The translations under genes and the position numbers were made by a program. Source: Molanna angustata (lineage: Eukaryota > Arthropoda > Insecta > Trichoptera > Molannidae). Taken from it: a stretch of 64,000 bases of DNA. The stretch is from positions 17,210,275 to 17,274,274 of the forward strand of contig OY754984.1 of the NCBI GenBank assembly GCA_963576475.1, read 5' to 3'. Numbering within the stretch: position 1 is the stretch's first letter; every line of letters begins with the position of its first letter. The notes under the pieces are model-generated. The model searched no databases and was not told the origin of the DNA. It saw only the letters and a list, made by a program, of their open reading frames with translations. Positions 54,353-64,000 of this stretch are shown one piece after another.

Positions 54353-54785
54353 AAGTACTTAACGGTGAGTCAACTGTCATTTGCTGGGCAACGCGTGAAG
54401 TTTCAGTTTCTATCACTAGAGGCGTTAGTTGTATCTACGGTGGCGCCACACAACAAAACAAACTGACAGGCATTATTGAAACGAACATGGGCATTTAAAA
54501 GTATTATTTTAGTGAAAAAAATTAATTTACCATGTTGGATAATAAAACAAAAGTATTTTAAGTCGTAGCGTCCCGTTTTGTAGTTCGTATTATTTGAGGT
54601 TATTTAAAATTTGACAGATTTGATAATAACCACAGAAAAAGTAAAATATGTCTATAATTGAAGATTTCGTAACTGACATGTCATATTGCACTGTAATACG
54701 GAAATGGATTCAATCTCCCCTTAACATTAATCTTGAGTTTAACAAACTCAGTGAGTTGAGGGCCGACTGTAATACCTACCGGGCC
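54353..54785 (-). mobile_element. TIR element F4, copy 2 (inverted, truncated)
   Basis: The inverse of 50856-51290, with GAAGTTTCAGTTTCTATCAC, GGCGCCAC, TGACATGTCATATTGCACTG and GAGGGCCGACTGTAATACC at its outer end. It lacks the inner ~140 bp of copy 1 and stops at TTAAGTACTTAACG. Confidence 0.8.
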
Positions 54786-55455
54786 ATAATAATATAATTG
54801 ATTTCTGTTGATTTTCTCATGCGAAACTATTCAAAATATTCACAGTACCTATATAATACTCTTGCTTATAACTTAATTAATTTGCAAATAATTATACATA
54901 CTAACAAACCTGCGTGACTTTGTCCGTGTTTTGTCATTAAATTGCGCCGTGCTCATGTTTAATATCAAACTGTTACATCAACGATGGCTATCTGGTATCA
55001 TGTGACTACAATATGTTTGTTTTTCTCACACAACAGAAATCTAAAATGTAAATAAATATTTTGTACGTACTAAATAATTGAAATCTTTAGAATCTATGCT
55101 CGAAATAAAAACTCAGGTAGGTACCTACCTACTCTTAAATATCTAGGTTTTAAATATGGACATAATTGCTTAGGTTTTTTTATTTGAAAAACAAGTAGTC
55201 GCGTAATATTATTTTATCTACCTATTATTTTTTTAATAAGTTACATATTACTATATTATTTTTACACTAAACTCTCAAAAAAGTTAGTCAATGCAAGCTT
55301 CTCTCGTACACTGCAATTATGTAAATACTTACTCAACAATAAAATTATTCACTTAATCGACACAATTTTACCATTTTACAATGAAAATAAAGTAAGTCAA
55401 GTTGAAAACGATATTAAATAAATTAACTAAAAAAAAAATCAAATCAAAAACAAAA
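54786..55455. other. Unassigned AT-rich stretch
   Basis: GTAGGTACCTACCTAC at 55116-55131 is a short palindrome of a type frequent in Lepidoptera. Nothing else. Confidence 0.4.
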
Positions 55456-55690
55456 CAATTTAGAATAACGCTTGATCCCGATTTCCTCTTCTGTCCTTTG
55501 TCAACCCTTTTTTTGCTATAAGTATTTTTTTAGTGTTATGTATATTTTATTTATTCCATTCAATTTTTGATGTACATGTATATACTATCATACTTTTTAA
55601 TCTGATAATATTACCTTATGCCAAAAGTCCACCGGTGTGTATTAAATTTGTTTTTATTATGTACAAAAAATAATTAAATAAATCAAATCA
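55456..55690 (+). mobile_element. Diverged LINE 3' end
   Basis: CTTGATCCCGATTTCCTCTT, TTTTTGATGTACATGTATAT, ATGCCAAAAGTCCACCGGTG and an (AAAT)n-like tail parallel 28425-29260. The terminal hairpin is decayed. Confidence 0.55.
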
Positions 55691-56499
55691 AAACCAACGA
55701 AATGAAAATAACGTACATGCATTAAATGTTAAATTCTCTTTCTTACTTAGTTAAACTAAAATATGGTTATCGGTGTATTTTTTAATCATTTTATTATAAC
55801 GGGTACATAATTTCAACCTCCATTCAACATACCAAATGTATTAGTCCCTAGATATCATACTTTCGTCGCTACAGCGGGCACAACAGACAGACATACAGAC
55901 GTACACTCTGACATATTGCTTTATTAATTTGATCTTTATGTATAAAACTAATCGATGAACATCGCAAATTTGTAGTTCATTGGAAAAGCATATTGACATT
56001 GATGGAATTAAACCAGGCATGGCAGAGACCAAAACAGGAACCAATAATTTTGGGATGTAAACCTCATTTATCCCTAAACCAATCAACCACCTATACCAAA
56101 TTTAATTATATTCCTCCATTTCTAGTGGGTTTAATATTTCACGAAAACCAATAACCCACATAACAAAATTGTTAAATGCTCAGCAAATAATACTTAGAAA
56201 TTGGTTGCAAACAAATAAATTCATGTATGTAAGTAGCTACAAGGCTGTTGAATTTATATAATAACTTACTGATAATACGTTCTATAACCCTAAACTTTTT
56301 TCACAAATTTCAGATAAAACGTAAAAATATAAATAGCAAAATATTTAAGTATTTTTTTTCTAAAAATGAACAGCAAATACTTTGAATTTTCCACTTCACA
56401 TTTATTTAAAAATATTTATTTTATACTTGTTTCATCATAATATGATATATTATATTTATAATGTTTATACTAATGTTGCTATGGAATAGCCTATGTCCT
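55691..56499. other. Unassigned stretch
   Basis: No supported feature. Confidence 0.4.
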
Positions 56500-56883
56500 G
56501 ATATTAATTACGTCGTCAATCTCATTAAACATCTTCAAGAAAAGGCTAAAGAAAAAATATTTATCTGACAACACCCAATTACATCTTCCTCTCCTCTTCC
56601 TTTCCTTATCCTTTAGTTTTCCTGTCATTGCTATGAATTGTTCTTATTGTTTTTTTGTTTGCGGCTGGCGGTAAGAACAATAATTAACCTTTATTTTTCT
56701 ATGCTTCCCTTCGAAATATTTTTTATTTTCTATTCCCGATTTTACTTTTCTTCTGCTGTATTTTTTTTATTTTGTAATATAATTTAACTGATTGCCATAG
56801 TACACATTGGTTGGTTGGAAGAAATTGCCATAAGGCAATAAGCCCGCCAGTGTACTAATTATATGTTCAAAAATATTAAAATG
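56500..56883 (+). mobile_element. LINE 3' end, good copy
   Basis: AACATCTTCAAGAAAAGGCT, a C/T tract (56585-56615), CCTTTAGTTTTCCTGTCATT, GGTTGGTTGGAAGAAATTGC, CATAAGGCAATAAGCCCGCC. The inverse counterpart is at 1780-2205. It runs straight into the (AAAT)n array, which probably grew from its tail. Confidence 0.75.
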
Positions 56884-57085
<202 letters not shown>

Positions 57086-57592
57086 ATTATATTATCAAAT
57101 AATTACATTTTCTCATTCCTCATCACCCTTCCTATTACATAATATAATATATGCAAACATTTTTCAATATAATACTTTTTTTGTGACCGTTATATTTCCA
57201 TTTCTAACCCATATTATAAATAATAAAATATAACATGATAAAATATTGTAAATTATAGTATATTATATTTCCCCAACATGGGTAGGTACTCGCCTACCTA
57301 ACTGGGGACAGTATAATGTTAATGTGTTATGTAACTTAATTGTTAATGAATCAATAAATAAATAAATAATAAATAAAAGAAAAATAATTCTCTCGTGATG
57401 AGTACTTATTTGGTCATATTATAGTTCATCATTTTTTTCTATTTTTTTTTATTTTACTGTAGGTATAACGATTCAAATTTAAAATAATTTATAATGAGGT
57501 TCAACTAAATACTGAAAAAATATTTAATTTCGAACCAGAAACCCGTTATAAGAAATTTTTATTCTTGATTATTATAAATGAGCTTCACTACA
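57086..57592. other. AT-rich stretch with a short retroposon-like tail
   Basis: 57270-57380 has CCCCAACATGGGTAGGTACT / CGCCTACCTAACTGGGG, a hairpin followed by AATAAATAAATAAATAA. This looks like another retroposon 3' terminus. Otherwise nothing. Confidence 0.45.
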
Positions 57593-57835
57593 ATTCACAT
57601 GACCCAATATCGAATCCTATCTCGACCAATTTAATTCACCTACTGAGCAATATCTCGACCAATTTAATTCACCCACCGACCAATATCTCGACTAATTTAA
57701 TTCGCCCTCCGAGCAATATCTCTACCAATTTAATTCACCAACCGAGCAAAATCTCGACCAATTTAATTCACCCACCGAGTAATATCTCGACCAAATTAAT
57801 TCACCTACCTACCAAGTATATTCACAGTTCAGCCG
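57593..57835 (+). repeat. 33-bp minisatellite derived from a SINE
   Basis: About six to seven units of AATATCTCGACCAATTTAATT plus CACCCACCGAGC. The first unit is preceded by TCGAATCCTATCTCGACC, which is the B box and tRNA 3' end of the tRNA-Thr SINE followed by its body (SINE: CCTCGACCGATTTCGTTCACCT). The unit is a multiple of three, so an in-frame peptide repeat (NISTNLIHPPS) appears by chance. Confidence 0.85.
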
Positions 57836-57849
57836 ACCACTGAATTGTG

Positions 57850-57965
57850 AACTGAGAAAAGAGTGGAAGCCGGTACCTCACAGCACATGCATAATTTAAA
57901 TTAATTGTTACTATTGTTACTAATATTGTTAATAAATCGGCCAGTGCCGTGTAAAAAAAAGGAAA
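57850..57965 (+). repeat. Shared 3' tail 'TCGGCCAGTGCCG'
   Basis: Matches 44050-44160: TTGTTACTAATATTGTTAAT, AAATCGGCCAGTGCCG, then an A-run. Unidentified retroposon end. Confidence 0.6.
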
Positions 57966-58317
57966 AATCAATACCCACTCTATCAACTTCCTGATAGGTA
58001 TTTTTTATCATAAAACTTATGAATGAAGGCTTATAGAGATGGAACGGTTTGTTTCTTGAAATCCGTATGTCTTTGGAGACGTGCGTATTTTCTTATTTGA
58101 ACAAACGTAGATAAATTGAGAAGTTTCTCAATCCCCCAAATCAATATCTTAAATCTTCAACTCGTCTTATCTTTTCTTCCTTTCTGACTTTATTTATGAC
58201 TTCTGTGTAGTTTCATTCAAGTATGTACATATTTATGAAATGTAGTAAGTTAAAGATATACAATATTTATTTAATATAGAGCCAGTGCCAGACTTACGTC
58301 AAAGTATAAAGGCTAAT
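57966..58317. other. Unassigned spacer
   Basis: No supported feature. Confidence 0.4.
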
Positions 58318-59010
58318 TTTTTTTTTTTTTTTTTAACATGTCTACGTAGGGGACGCCAGCTATTAGGATTTGGGTCCATTTTACTCTTCCGAAGAAGCGC
58401 ACTACGTAGCGTTGGGAGGGGTTTGCAATCTAGAAAAGAGTTTATTAATTCGGATTTTAAAAAGACCCGGGTTGTACGAAGGTGGAAACACAGAATTCGG
58501 AAGATCGTTCCACAGTCGGGCTGCTGTGTTAATAAAGGAGTTCGAGAAGCGACTTGTTCGTATATGTTGAAGGTCCACTGTGAATGGATGCTGCGATTGA
58601 GTGAAGCGAGTGACTCTGTTGCGAGTGGGTGGATGAGGGACCAAAGATGCAAGTTCTTCTGAGCAATTCCCGTGGTAGTATCTATAGAATAAACTTAAAA
58701 TACTGACTCTGCGTCTGTGTTCTAGTGATTGCAATCCATCAGTCAGTGATGGATCATCAATCAGACGTATAGCACGCCTTTGGACAGCGTCGAGGGTATT
58801 CAGTAGGTATTGGGGGGCGCCACTCCAGAGGTGACTGCCATATTCAATAATTGGGCGTATTTGCGCTTTGTAGAGTATACAGATCTGGGACTTAGTAAAA
58901 TATCTGCGCGCTCTATATAGTACATTTGTTTTCAGTAAAATATTAAAACGGATAAATAATATTAAACCCTGAGTTCTGGTGACTTTCGGAGATAACAGCA
59001 TTCGAAGTGT
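58318..59010 (-). pseudogene. LINE ORF2 C-terminus with poly(A) tail, 199 codons open
   Basis: Minus strand 59001-58402: SQICILYKAQIRPIIEYGSH, LWSGAPQYLLNTLDAVQRRA, IRLIDDPSLTDGLQSLEHRR, FYRYYHGNCSEELASLVP, then FSNSFINTAARLWNDLPNSV and FPPSYNPGLFKIRINKLF. This is the intact end of a CR1/jockey-like ORF2 ('LY...VRP..EY.S.LW.GA...L..LD..Q.RA..LI'). The 3' side ends in a T17-type run at 58319 (poly(A) on its own strand). 5'-truncated before the polymerase. Still open, so a fairly young insertion. Confidence 0.85.
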
Positions 59011-59820
59011 TAAAAATGCTATTTTAACACGTCAGTTATTGTATGAAGAGTTTGTTTATTTCTTATTTACATATAAGTAAAACAATTAAATAATTATTCA
59101 AATAATTAATTACTAATCAATAGATAATTGATAATTTTAATCGATAAGATAATAAAAAAATACTATAAACAAATTGAGACCCTTTACAAGAAGACAAAGT
59201 TTTCAATAAACGACTTATATTCAAAATATCCTTTAGTAATTTAACCAGTTGTTTGCTATAGCTTTAAATTTGATATTTTTAGTAAAAAGTTTATGTTGTC
59301 TACAACACGCACGTATTTTTTTCAAAATAAATTTGTTAAATTTATATTCCCAACATGTTGTCTGTAATACTTGTAACCGGAATTAAGTAAGGGATATTTT
59401 TTTGACTTAAAGAATTATAATATTATATTTTGTTTGTAAGGCAACCCATTTTCAATCGTTTGGAAAATAAGAAGTTATAAGTGGATAAGCTTCTGAAAAT
59501 GCTTATTTAATTGGAATAATTCAATAAGGAAATGGTTGTTGTTAACAAAATCATCCATTTCACGCTACACGGGCGCTGAAATAAAAAAGAAACCCAAAAA
59601 AAACATATATACCAATTTGATTTTGAAACATGTATGTAAACATATAACAATTTTATATGTTACATTTCAGATGGCTAAAAGATTGTCCTATGGAAGAAGC
59701 GGTTGCTTTAAAACTAATTTGTGATTTAAAACGAAGTGTTTGTAAGTGTGTTAATGAAGACATGTGGCAACTCCGAAGGTCGAAAGAAGCCAGTACTAAA
59801 AAATAAAATATTGAATATAA
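59011..59820. other. Unassigned AT-rich stretch
   Basis: No supported feature. Confidence 0.4.
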
Positions 59821-59827
59821 AACTTAT

Positions 59828-60405
59828 TTTCATTCATTCATACCATCACTGTATATTTCACATGCATGTGGGGTAATCAGCGACATGTGTATAGATATGC
59901 ATTATCTTATAAAAGAAAGCACAACACTTGCGTGTACACACAAACATCTATATGATATAATTCAGAATAGGTGGTTAACCTCATTGCTGAAGTATATGAG
60001 ATGTTATGTTCATTCATTCATTCATTCAAACCACGACGACATGGGCATACCACACAATATGGGGTAACAAGCGACTAGTGTTCGGATATACATAACCTTA
60101 TATAAGGAAACACGACACATGCGTGTATCACTACGCCTCGTCTCACATAAAAAAGGCACTATATTCAGAATGGTTTGTAAACCTCTTTGCTGAACTATGT
60201 GATATTATGTTATTGTTGCTTGTTGTTTTTTTCGATTACCCGCTTCTTACGGGACACACTAAAACAATAATAGAAAATAGTGGAAGTTCTATTCTAAAGT
60301 GGTGCCTCGCAGAGATGTTATGTTTCCTGTTCTATTTTCGATTACCTGGCTCTAATGAGACACCAAAAAAAATAGAAAATAACAAAATAGTTCTACTTTT
60401 ACTTT
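59828..60405 (+). repeat. Two R2 copies in tandem
   Basis: The first (59828-60010) runs CATTCATACCATCAC to GAACCTC-like AACCTCATTGCTGAAGTAT. The second (60011-60405) starts at (ATTC)n and is the fuller copy, with TATGGGGTAACAAGCGACTA, CACGACACATGCGTGTATCA and GATTACCCGCTTCTTACGGG. The end region GATTACC..CT..GAGACAC is itself repeated (60232 and 60340). Confidence 0.8.
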
Positions 60406-60419
60406 AGCGAGAAATTAGG

Positions 60420-60600
60420 AATACATCTAAAGCGTTGGTAGACCCAAGCTCCGATGGGTGGTTGACGTGCAGCGGGATGTGGAGACTGTTGGTGTAAGGG
60501 ACTGGAGGGGTGCATGCCAGGATAGAAGGAGATGGAGAGGAATGATGGAGGAGGCCAAAACTCGCTACGGGCTCTGGAGCCATTGATGACGATGAAAAGC
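60420..60600 (+). pseudogene. RTE-like LINE extreme C-terminus
   Basis: Plus-strand frame VQRDVETVGVRDWRGACQDR, RRWRGMMEEAKTRYGLWSH matches the 'RDV......W...A.DR..WR..V.EAKT..GL' end, compare EAKARYGL near 53740. Confidence 0.65.
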
Positions 60601-60799
60601 ACCAACTATGAACTTATCGTTTCATTAACACCCTCCACATTAATTTTAATATTCTATAACCCTTGTTTAAATGAATATTTCTTAAACCAGTTAAAATTTG
60701 GCAAAAATCATTCTTATGATTAGGTGGAATGAGAATAAGAAGAAAACTCAAAATTCTTTAAATTAAAATATCGAGCGTTATTATTGGACTAAATAATTT
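60601..60799. other. Unassigned spacer
   Basis: No supported feature. Confidence 0.35.
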
Positions 60800-61210
60800 C
60801 TTCTTATTCTTCTTCTTCAGCCTGTTTTTTTCCATTCTTGGACATAGGCCTCCCCCTTGATCCTCCACAACTCGCTGTCTTGGGCACACTGCATCCAGCT
60901 CCCTCCGGCACATTTATTGATGTCATCAGACCACCTTGCCTGGGGTCTGCCGACACCTCTTTGGCTTGTCCTCGGTCGTCATTCTACGATCTTTTTGGTC
61001 CATCGTGAATCCTGGCATCTGGCAATATGCCCAGCCCAGCTCCACTTAAGGCGACCCTTTCCTGGCATCTGGCAATATGCCCAGCCCAGCTCCACTTACA
61101 GCGACCCTTTCCGCTACATCGGCTACTTTGATTCTTTCTCTCATCATGACATTCTGAATTCTGTCCCTTATTGAAATACCCAGCAACTTTCTCTCCATAG
61201 CTCTCTGTGT
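60800..61210 (-). pseudogene. RTE-like LINE C-terminus with 50-bp tandem duplication
   Basis: A relative of 9262-9540. Minus strand: GHIARCQDSRWTKK, RGVGRPQARWSDDINKCAGG, VCPRQRVVEDQG-type end. The 50-bp block CCTGGCATCTGGCAATATGC..CCACTTA is present twice (61011-61060, 61061-61110). GAA-type tail (TTCTTCTTATTCTTCTTCTT on plus) at 60800-60820. Confidence 0.7.
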
Positions 61211-61324
61211 CACTAACAACTTAATATATTCTATTGACAGTTATTGGTCGTTCAAATGTTGGTCGTTCTCTCAGGAAAAGTAGTAAAGTTGTACATAGGA
61301 TTTTCTGTAAAAAAATTAAAGATC

Positions 61325-61480
61325 ATGCGCGCGCGAGTTCGAATCCTAGCCCAATAAATTTAATTCGTCTATAGCACAAGCATTTGGTATGGAAATTTAG
61401 GGTATGTGTGAGGATACATATATATAATTTTAGGATGTTTGTTCCAAGAACACGTTCATTCTTTAAAAAAATGAGCTTTA
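61325..61480 (+). mobile_element. tRNA-Thr-related SINE, 3' two-thirds
   Basis: GCGCGAGTTCGAATCCTAGC (B box), ATTTAATTCGTCTATAGCAC, GGATGTTTGTTCCAAGAACA and an A-rich end. The A-box half is missing. Confidence 0.7.
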
Positions 61481-61559
61481 TTAGATATGTGGTTGTTTTT
61501 TTAGTATTGCATATTGCATACCTACGATTATATATACCTAGCTAATTAATATATCTTAG

Positions 61560-61850
61560 CTGTGAGGCTCGGCTTAGAATAGTGCTTCCACACTTTTCTA
61601 TTATTGTATGGTTTGAGTGTCCCGTAAGAGCCTGGTAATCGAAAATACAACAGGCAACAATAACATCTCACATAGTTCAGCAATGAGGATCACCACCCAT
61701 TCTGAAAATAGTGCCTTTTTAGGTGAGACGAGACTGGTGTGTAGGTATACACAGATATGTTGTGCTCCCTTTTATAAGGCAATGCACACCCGCACACCTT
61801 TCGCTGGTTACCCCACATTGTGGGTTATGCCGTGATGGTATGAATGAACC
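61560..61850 (-). repeat. R2 repeat, nearly full length
   Basis: CCCGTAAGAGCCTGGTAATC, GATCACCACCCATTCTG, GGTGAGACGAGACTGGTGTG, CGCTGGTTACCCCACATTG and GTGATGGTATGAATGAA, all the inverse of the plus-strand copies. It also keeps GCTTAGAATAGTGCTTCCAC at its left end, allowing the family's 3' side to be defined. Confidence 0.85.
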
Positions 61851-62399
61851 TAATTAATATATTCATTAAATTCATCCAATCTCAAAGACAAATAATTGAT
61901 TCATAAATTATACTTGGAAACTTGGTTTAAATTGCGTAACAATGGGTACAAAACTCGGATTAAAATATTCACTTTATTCGAATTTATTCGTTTTACCAAA
62001 AATAATAAAAAAAAGCCCGGGAAAAGTTTTCGAAATTTAAGTTCCGCTTAGATAATTCTTTTGAATTTTTGTTCCATTTGTCTTGGAGGCCCAACGGCCG
62101 GAAACCCTTAATGATTTGTTCGTTATGAAAAATCTCGGCAGATGGCATCGAGGTAGTTATTCTTTTTCTTCACGAAACGAAAATGCATCTGTATTTCTTT
62201 TATTTTCATCGTCAATTTACATTTTCACTTAAAAAATACAAAAGTACATTTTTGAATTTATGCAATAAAGTTTGTCGAAAGAAAGTTATTTACTAGGTAG
62301 GTACTGATTTATATATAGGTACATAAGTGTATGGCTTAGATATGTTTGCTTACCACGATAACGGGGTCTTAGGATGATTATTTATTTTTAATTTGAAAC
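61851..62399. other. Unassigned stretch
   Basis: 62030-62120 is slightly GC-richer with no motif. Confidence 0.4.
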
Positions 62400-63090
62400 T
62401 TCTTGTACATATGATTAGTACACTGGCGGGCTAATTGCCTAATGGCAATTTCTTCCAACCAACCAGAGTAAATTTTAAATACACAAAACAATGTGTACTA
62501 TGGCAATAAGTTAATCACATTACTATATAAATAAATATATCAGAAGAAAAGTAAAAAAAAACGGATGCAAACATTTTGAAGGCGTTCAAGTTTGTTGAGA
62601 TGTTCTTCGTTTGCATCCAAGTAGCTCACAGCAGCATAGTCAAGCAACTGTAGGAGAAGTGATTGAGCTTAGGTTATTTTACAATGAAGTGGAAGGAAAT
62701 TCTTGAGTTTATTAAGTGAGTGTATGGCAAAGTAAGTGGATTTGCTGACATGTGAGATCTGTTCATGCCAGGATAAGTTATTATCAATATAGACCCCAAG
62801 GGCTTTCACGACCTTGGTATAAGGAATACACTGATTATTGATATACAAAGATGGGTTTTGCAAATTTTTAAGGGAGGACAACAGACGAGGACTACCAATA
62901 ACAATCGCTTGAGATTTTGAAGGGTTAATAAGGAGACCATGCTCTGATGACCAGGAAGAGATAAAATTAAGATCTTCATTCATAGAAAGGGTAGCATTGG
63001 CAATATCAGAGGGTCTGAAATGAATATATAACTGAAGGTCATCTGCAAAAAGATGATACTGACTTTTAAGGTATTTAGTAATTGTTTATA
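62400..63090 (-). pseudogene. CR1/jockey-like LINE, internally deleted
   Basis: From 63085: YHLFADDLQLYIHFRPSD (catalytic ADD), NEDLNFISSWSSEHGLLINP, SKSQAIVIGS, ALGVYIDNNLSWHEQISHVS, NKLKNFLPLHCK. After a stop it resumes EHLNKLERLQNVCIRF, then drops directly to the 3' tail with TTGGTTGGAAGAAATTGCC, TTAGGCAATTAGCCCGCC (62420-62465 inverse). About 100 codons expected between are absent, so the copy is internally deleted as well as 5'-truncated. Confidence 0.8.
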
Positions 63091-63714
63091 AAAAAAATAT
63101 TTTCAATATTTAATAAAATCAACCCGAAGAAGTAAGAATTTCGTGGGATGTCAGTTTTGAACATTTTTTATTCTACTCGGTATTAAACCCAAAGACACAC
63201 AAGTCTCAAAACATAGCAACTGTATGGCACGATGTTCAAAATTTGAAGAATAAAAAATAAAAAAAAAAAACAGTTTTGCGACACGCCTTTCCCGGAATAT
63301 CACCAAATAGATTGTGATGATTATGATATTTATCAAATTAATACAGATGTATAAACAACACTGTTTTTAGTATAAATCAATAGTTTAATAAATACAAAAC
63401 ATTACATTATATATTTTTATATTGCACGCGTAAACTATAATATACAATTACTAGACTAACACGGTGTTTACGATACAAGTCGTTCTAATGGAATGCGCAC
63501 AGTGGCGTTAGTATGGCCTCAGCCAATCCTTTTTTTCCCGAAGACATCCGACTGTCTCTGAGGAAATATGTACGTACTATGTGTATAGGTGCTGGCAAAA
63601 CCATATACCACATAAATAGAGGGACAGCTGGACGTCGACATCCCAGGAGTAACTTTCAGAGAAGAACAGATCCACGGTATAGGTACATAAAGAAGAATAA
63701 GAGTAAAGTAATAT
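63091..63714. other. Unassigned stretch
   Basis: 63500-63700 is less AT-rich with overlapping frames on both strands and no motif. Confidence 0.4.
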
Positions 63715-64000
63715 CTTCTTCTCCCTAGCCTTCCTTCCACTGCTGGATGTAGGTCTCTTCCATCTGTCTCCATTTTTCTCTATTCTGTGCCGCTTCAATC
63801 CATTTCTTTCCGGCGACAACAACAATATCGTCGGCCCATCTCTTCTGTGGCCGACCGACACCCCTTTTGTTTTACCATGGTCTTCACTTTAAGACTTTGG
63901 GAGTCCATCTTGAATTTGGCTGCCTGGCCACGTGTCCTACCCATTGCCATTTCAATTCATGATATCGGCGACTTTTGTTTGGCATCTGATTTATTCTTAT
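63715..64000 (-). pseudogene. LINE C-terminus, runs off the window edge
   Basis: Minus strand from 64000: SRRYHELKWQWVGHVARQPN, then a break, KRGVGRPQKRWADDIVVVAG, KKWIEAAQNREKWRQMEETY, IQQWKEG. This is the typical RTE-like LINE ending ('W.GH.AR ... GRP..RW.DDI...AG..W...A..R..W....E.Y..QW'). Partial because the window ends. Confidence 0.75.

Noticed and set aside
57565..57843. Repeat protein with NISTNLIHPPS units
   Set aside because: A minisatellite with a period divisible by three; its sequence derives from a SINE.
58285..58662. 125-codon plus-strand ORF
   Set aside because: Antisense shadow of the LINE C-terminus on the minus strand, including its poly(A) run.

Overview
The window looks like an AT-rich, transposon-saturated stretch of an insect nuclear genome, most likely a moth or butterfly. 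Supporting signs are the frequent TAGGTA/TACCTA words, LINE tails ending in a GGAAGAAATTGCC...GGCAATAAGCCCGCC hairpin, and tandem units of the CCGATTTC...CATTAGAAAG type, which I recall as common in Lepidoptera. That assignment rests on memory of such repeats and not on a search. I find no convincing host protein gene, no functional tRNA or rRNA gene and no CRISPR array. The window could be intergenic DNA or part of a long intron.

Layout. 1-9.8 kb: tRNA-derived SINEs, LINE 3' ends and interspersed repeats, with a LINE end and a SINE nested inside another repeat at 9.2-9.8 kb. 9.9-14.8 kb: a large fold-back palindrome, a 2.3 kb non-autonomous LTR element with LTRs that look identical and a target duplication, and a small fold-back MITE. 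15-33 kb: a graveyard of LINE C-terminal fragments. One of them (20.1-21.2 kb) carries a GC-rich insertion that appears to have entered the same 15-bp target twice. 33.4-39.5 kb: a nearly full-length Ty3/gypsy-type retrotransposon with gag, protease, reverse transcriptase, RNase H and integrase, plus a third small ORF with a CCCH zinc finger. Its 5' LTR is a mosaic that has captured inverted pieces of the element's own 3' half.

40-50 kb: SINE and LINE pieces, a cluster of one repeat family in both orientations at 43.2-44.3 kb, and a 1 kb repeat with inverted 14-bp motifs at 46.1-47.1 kb. 50.8-54.8 kb: a 2.2 kb 5'-truncated RTE-like LINE with a 14-bp target duplication and one homopolymer frameshift, bracketed by two inverted copies of a terminal-inverted-repeat element. 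54.8-64 kb: LINE tails, an (AAAT)n microsatellite, a 33-bp minisatellite derived from a SINE, several copies of a GTGGGGTAACCAGCGAC-type repeat, and more LINE C-termini.

How the parts relate. Autonomous LINEs (CR1/jockey-like and RTE-like) supply reverse transcriptase. SINEs combine an RNA polymerase III promoter with a tail resembling a LINE tail and so probably depend on those enzymes. The small LTR element has no pol and would need a helper. Nearly everything is fossil. The most recent-looking insertions are the small LTR element, the RTE-like LINE and the gypsy element, although gypsy carries a damaged protease motif and two frameshifts. All boundaries were read by eye and are approximate unless an exact duplication is stated.
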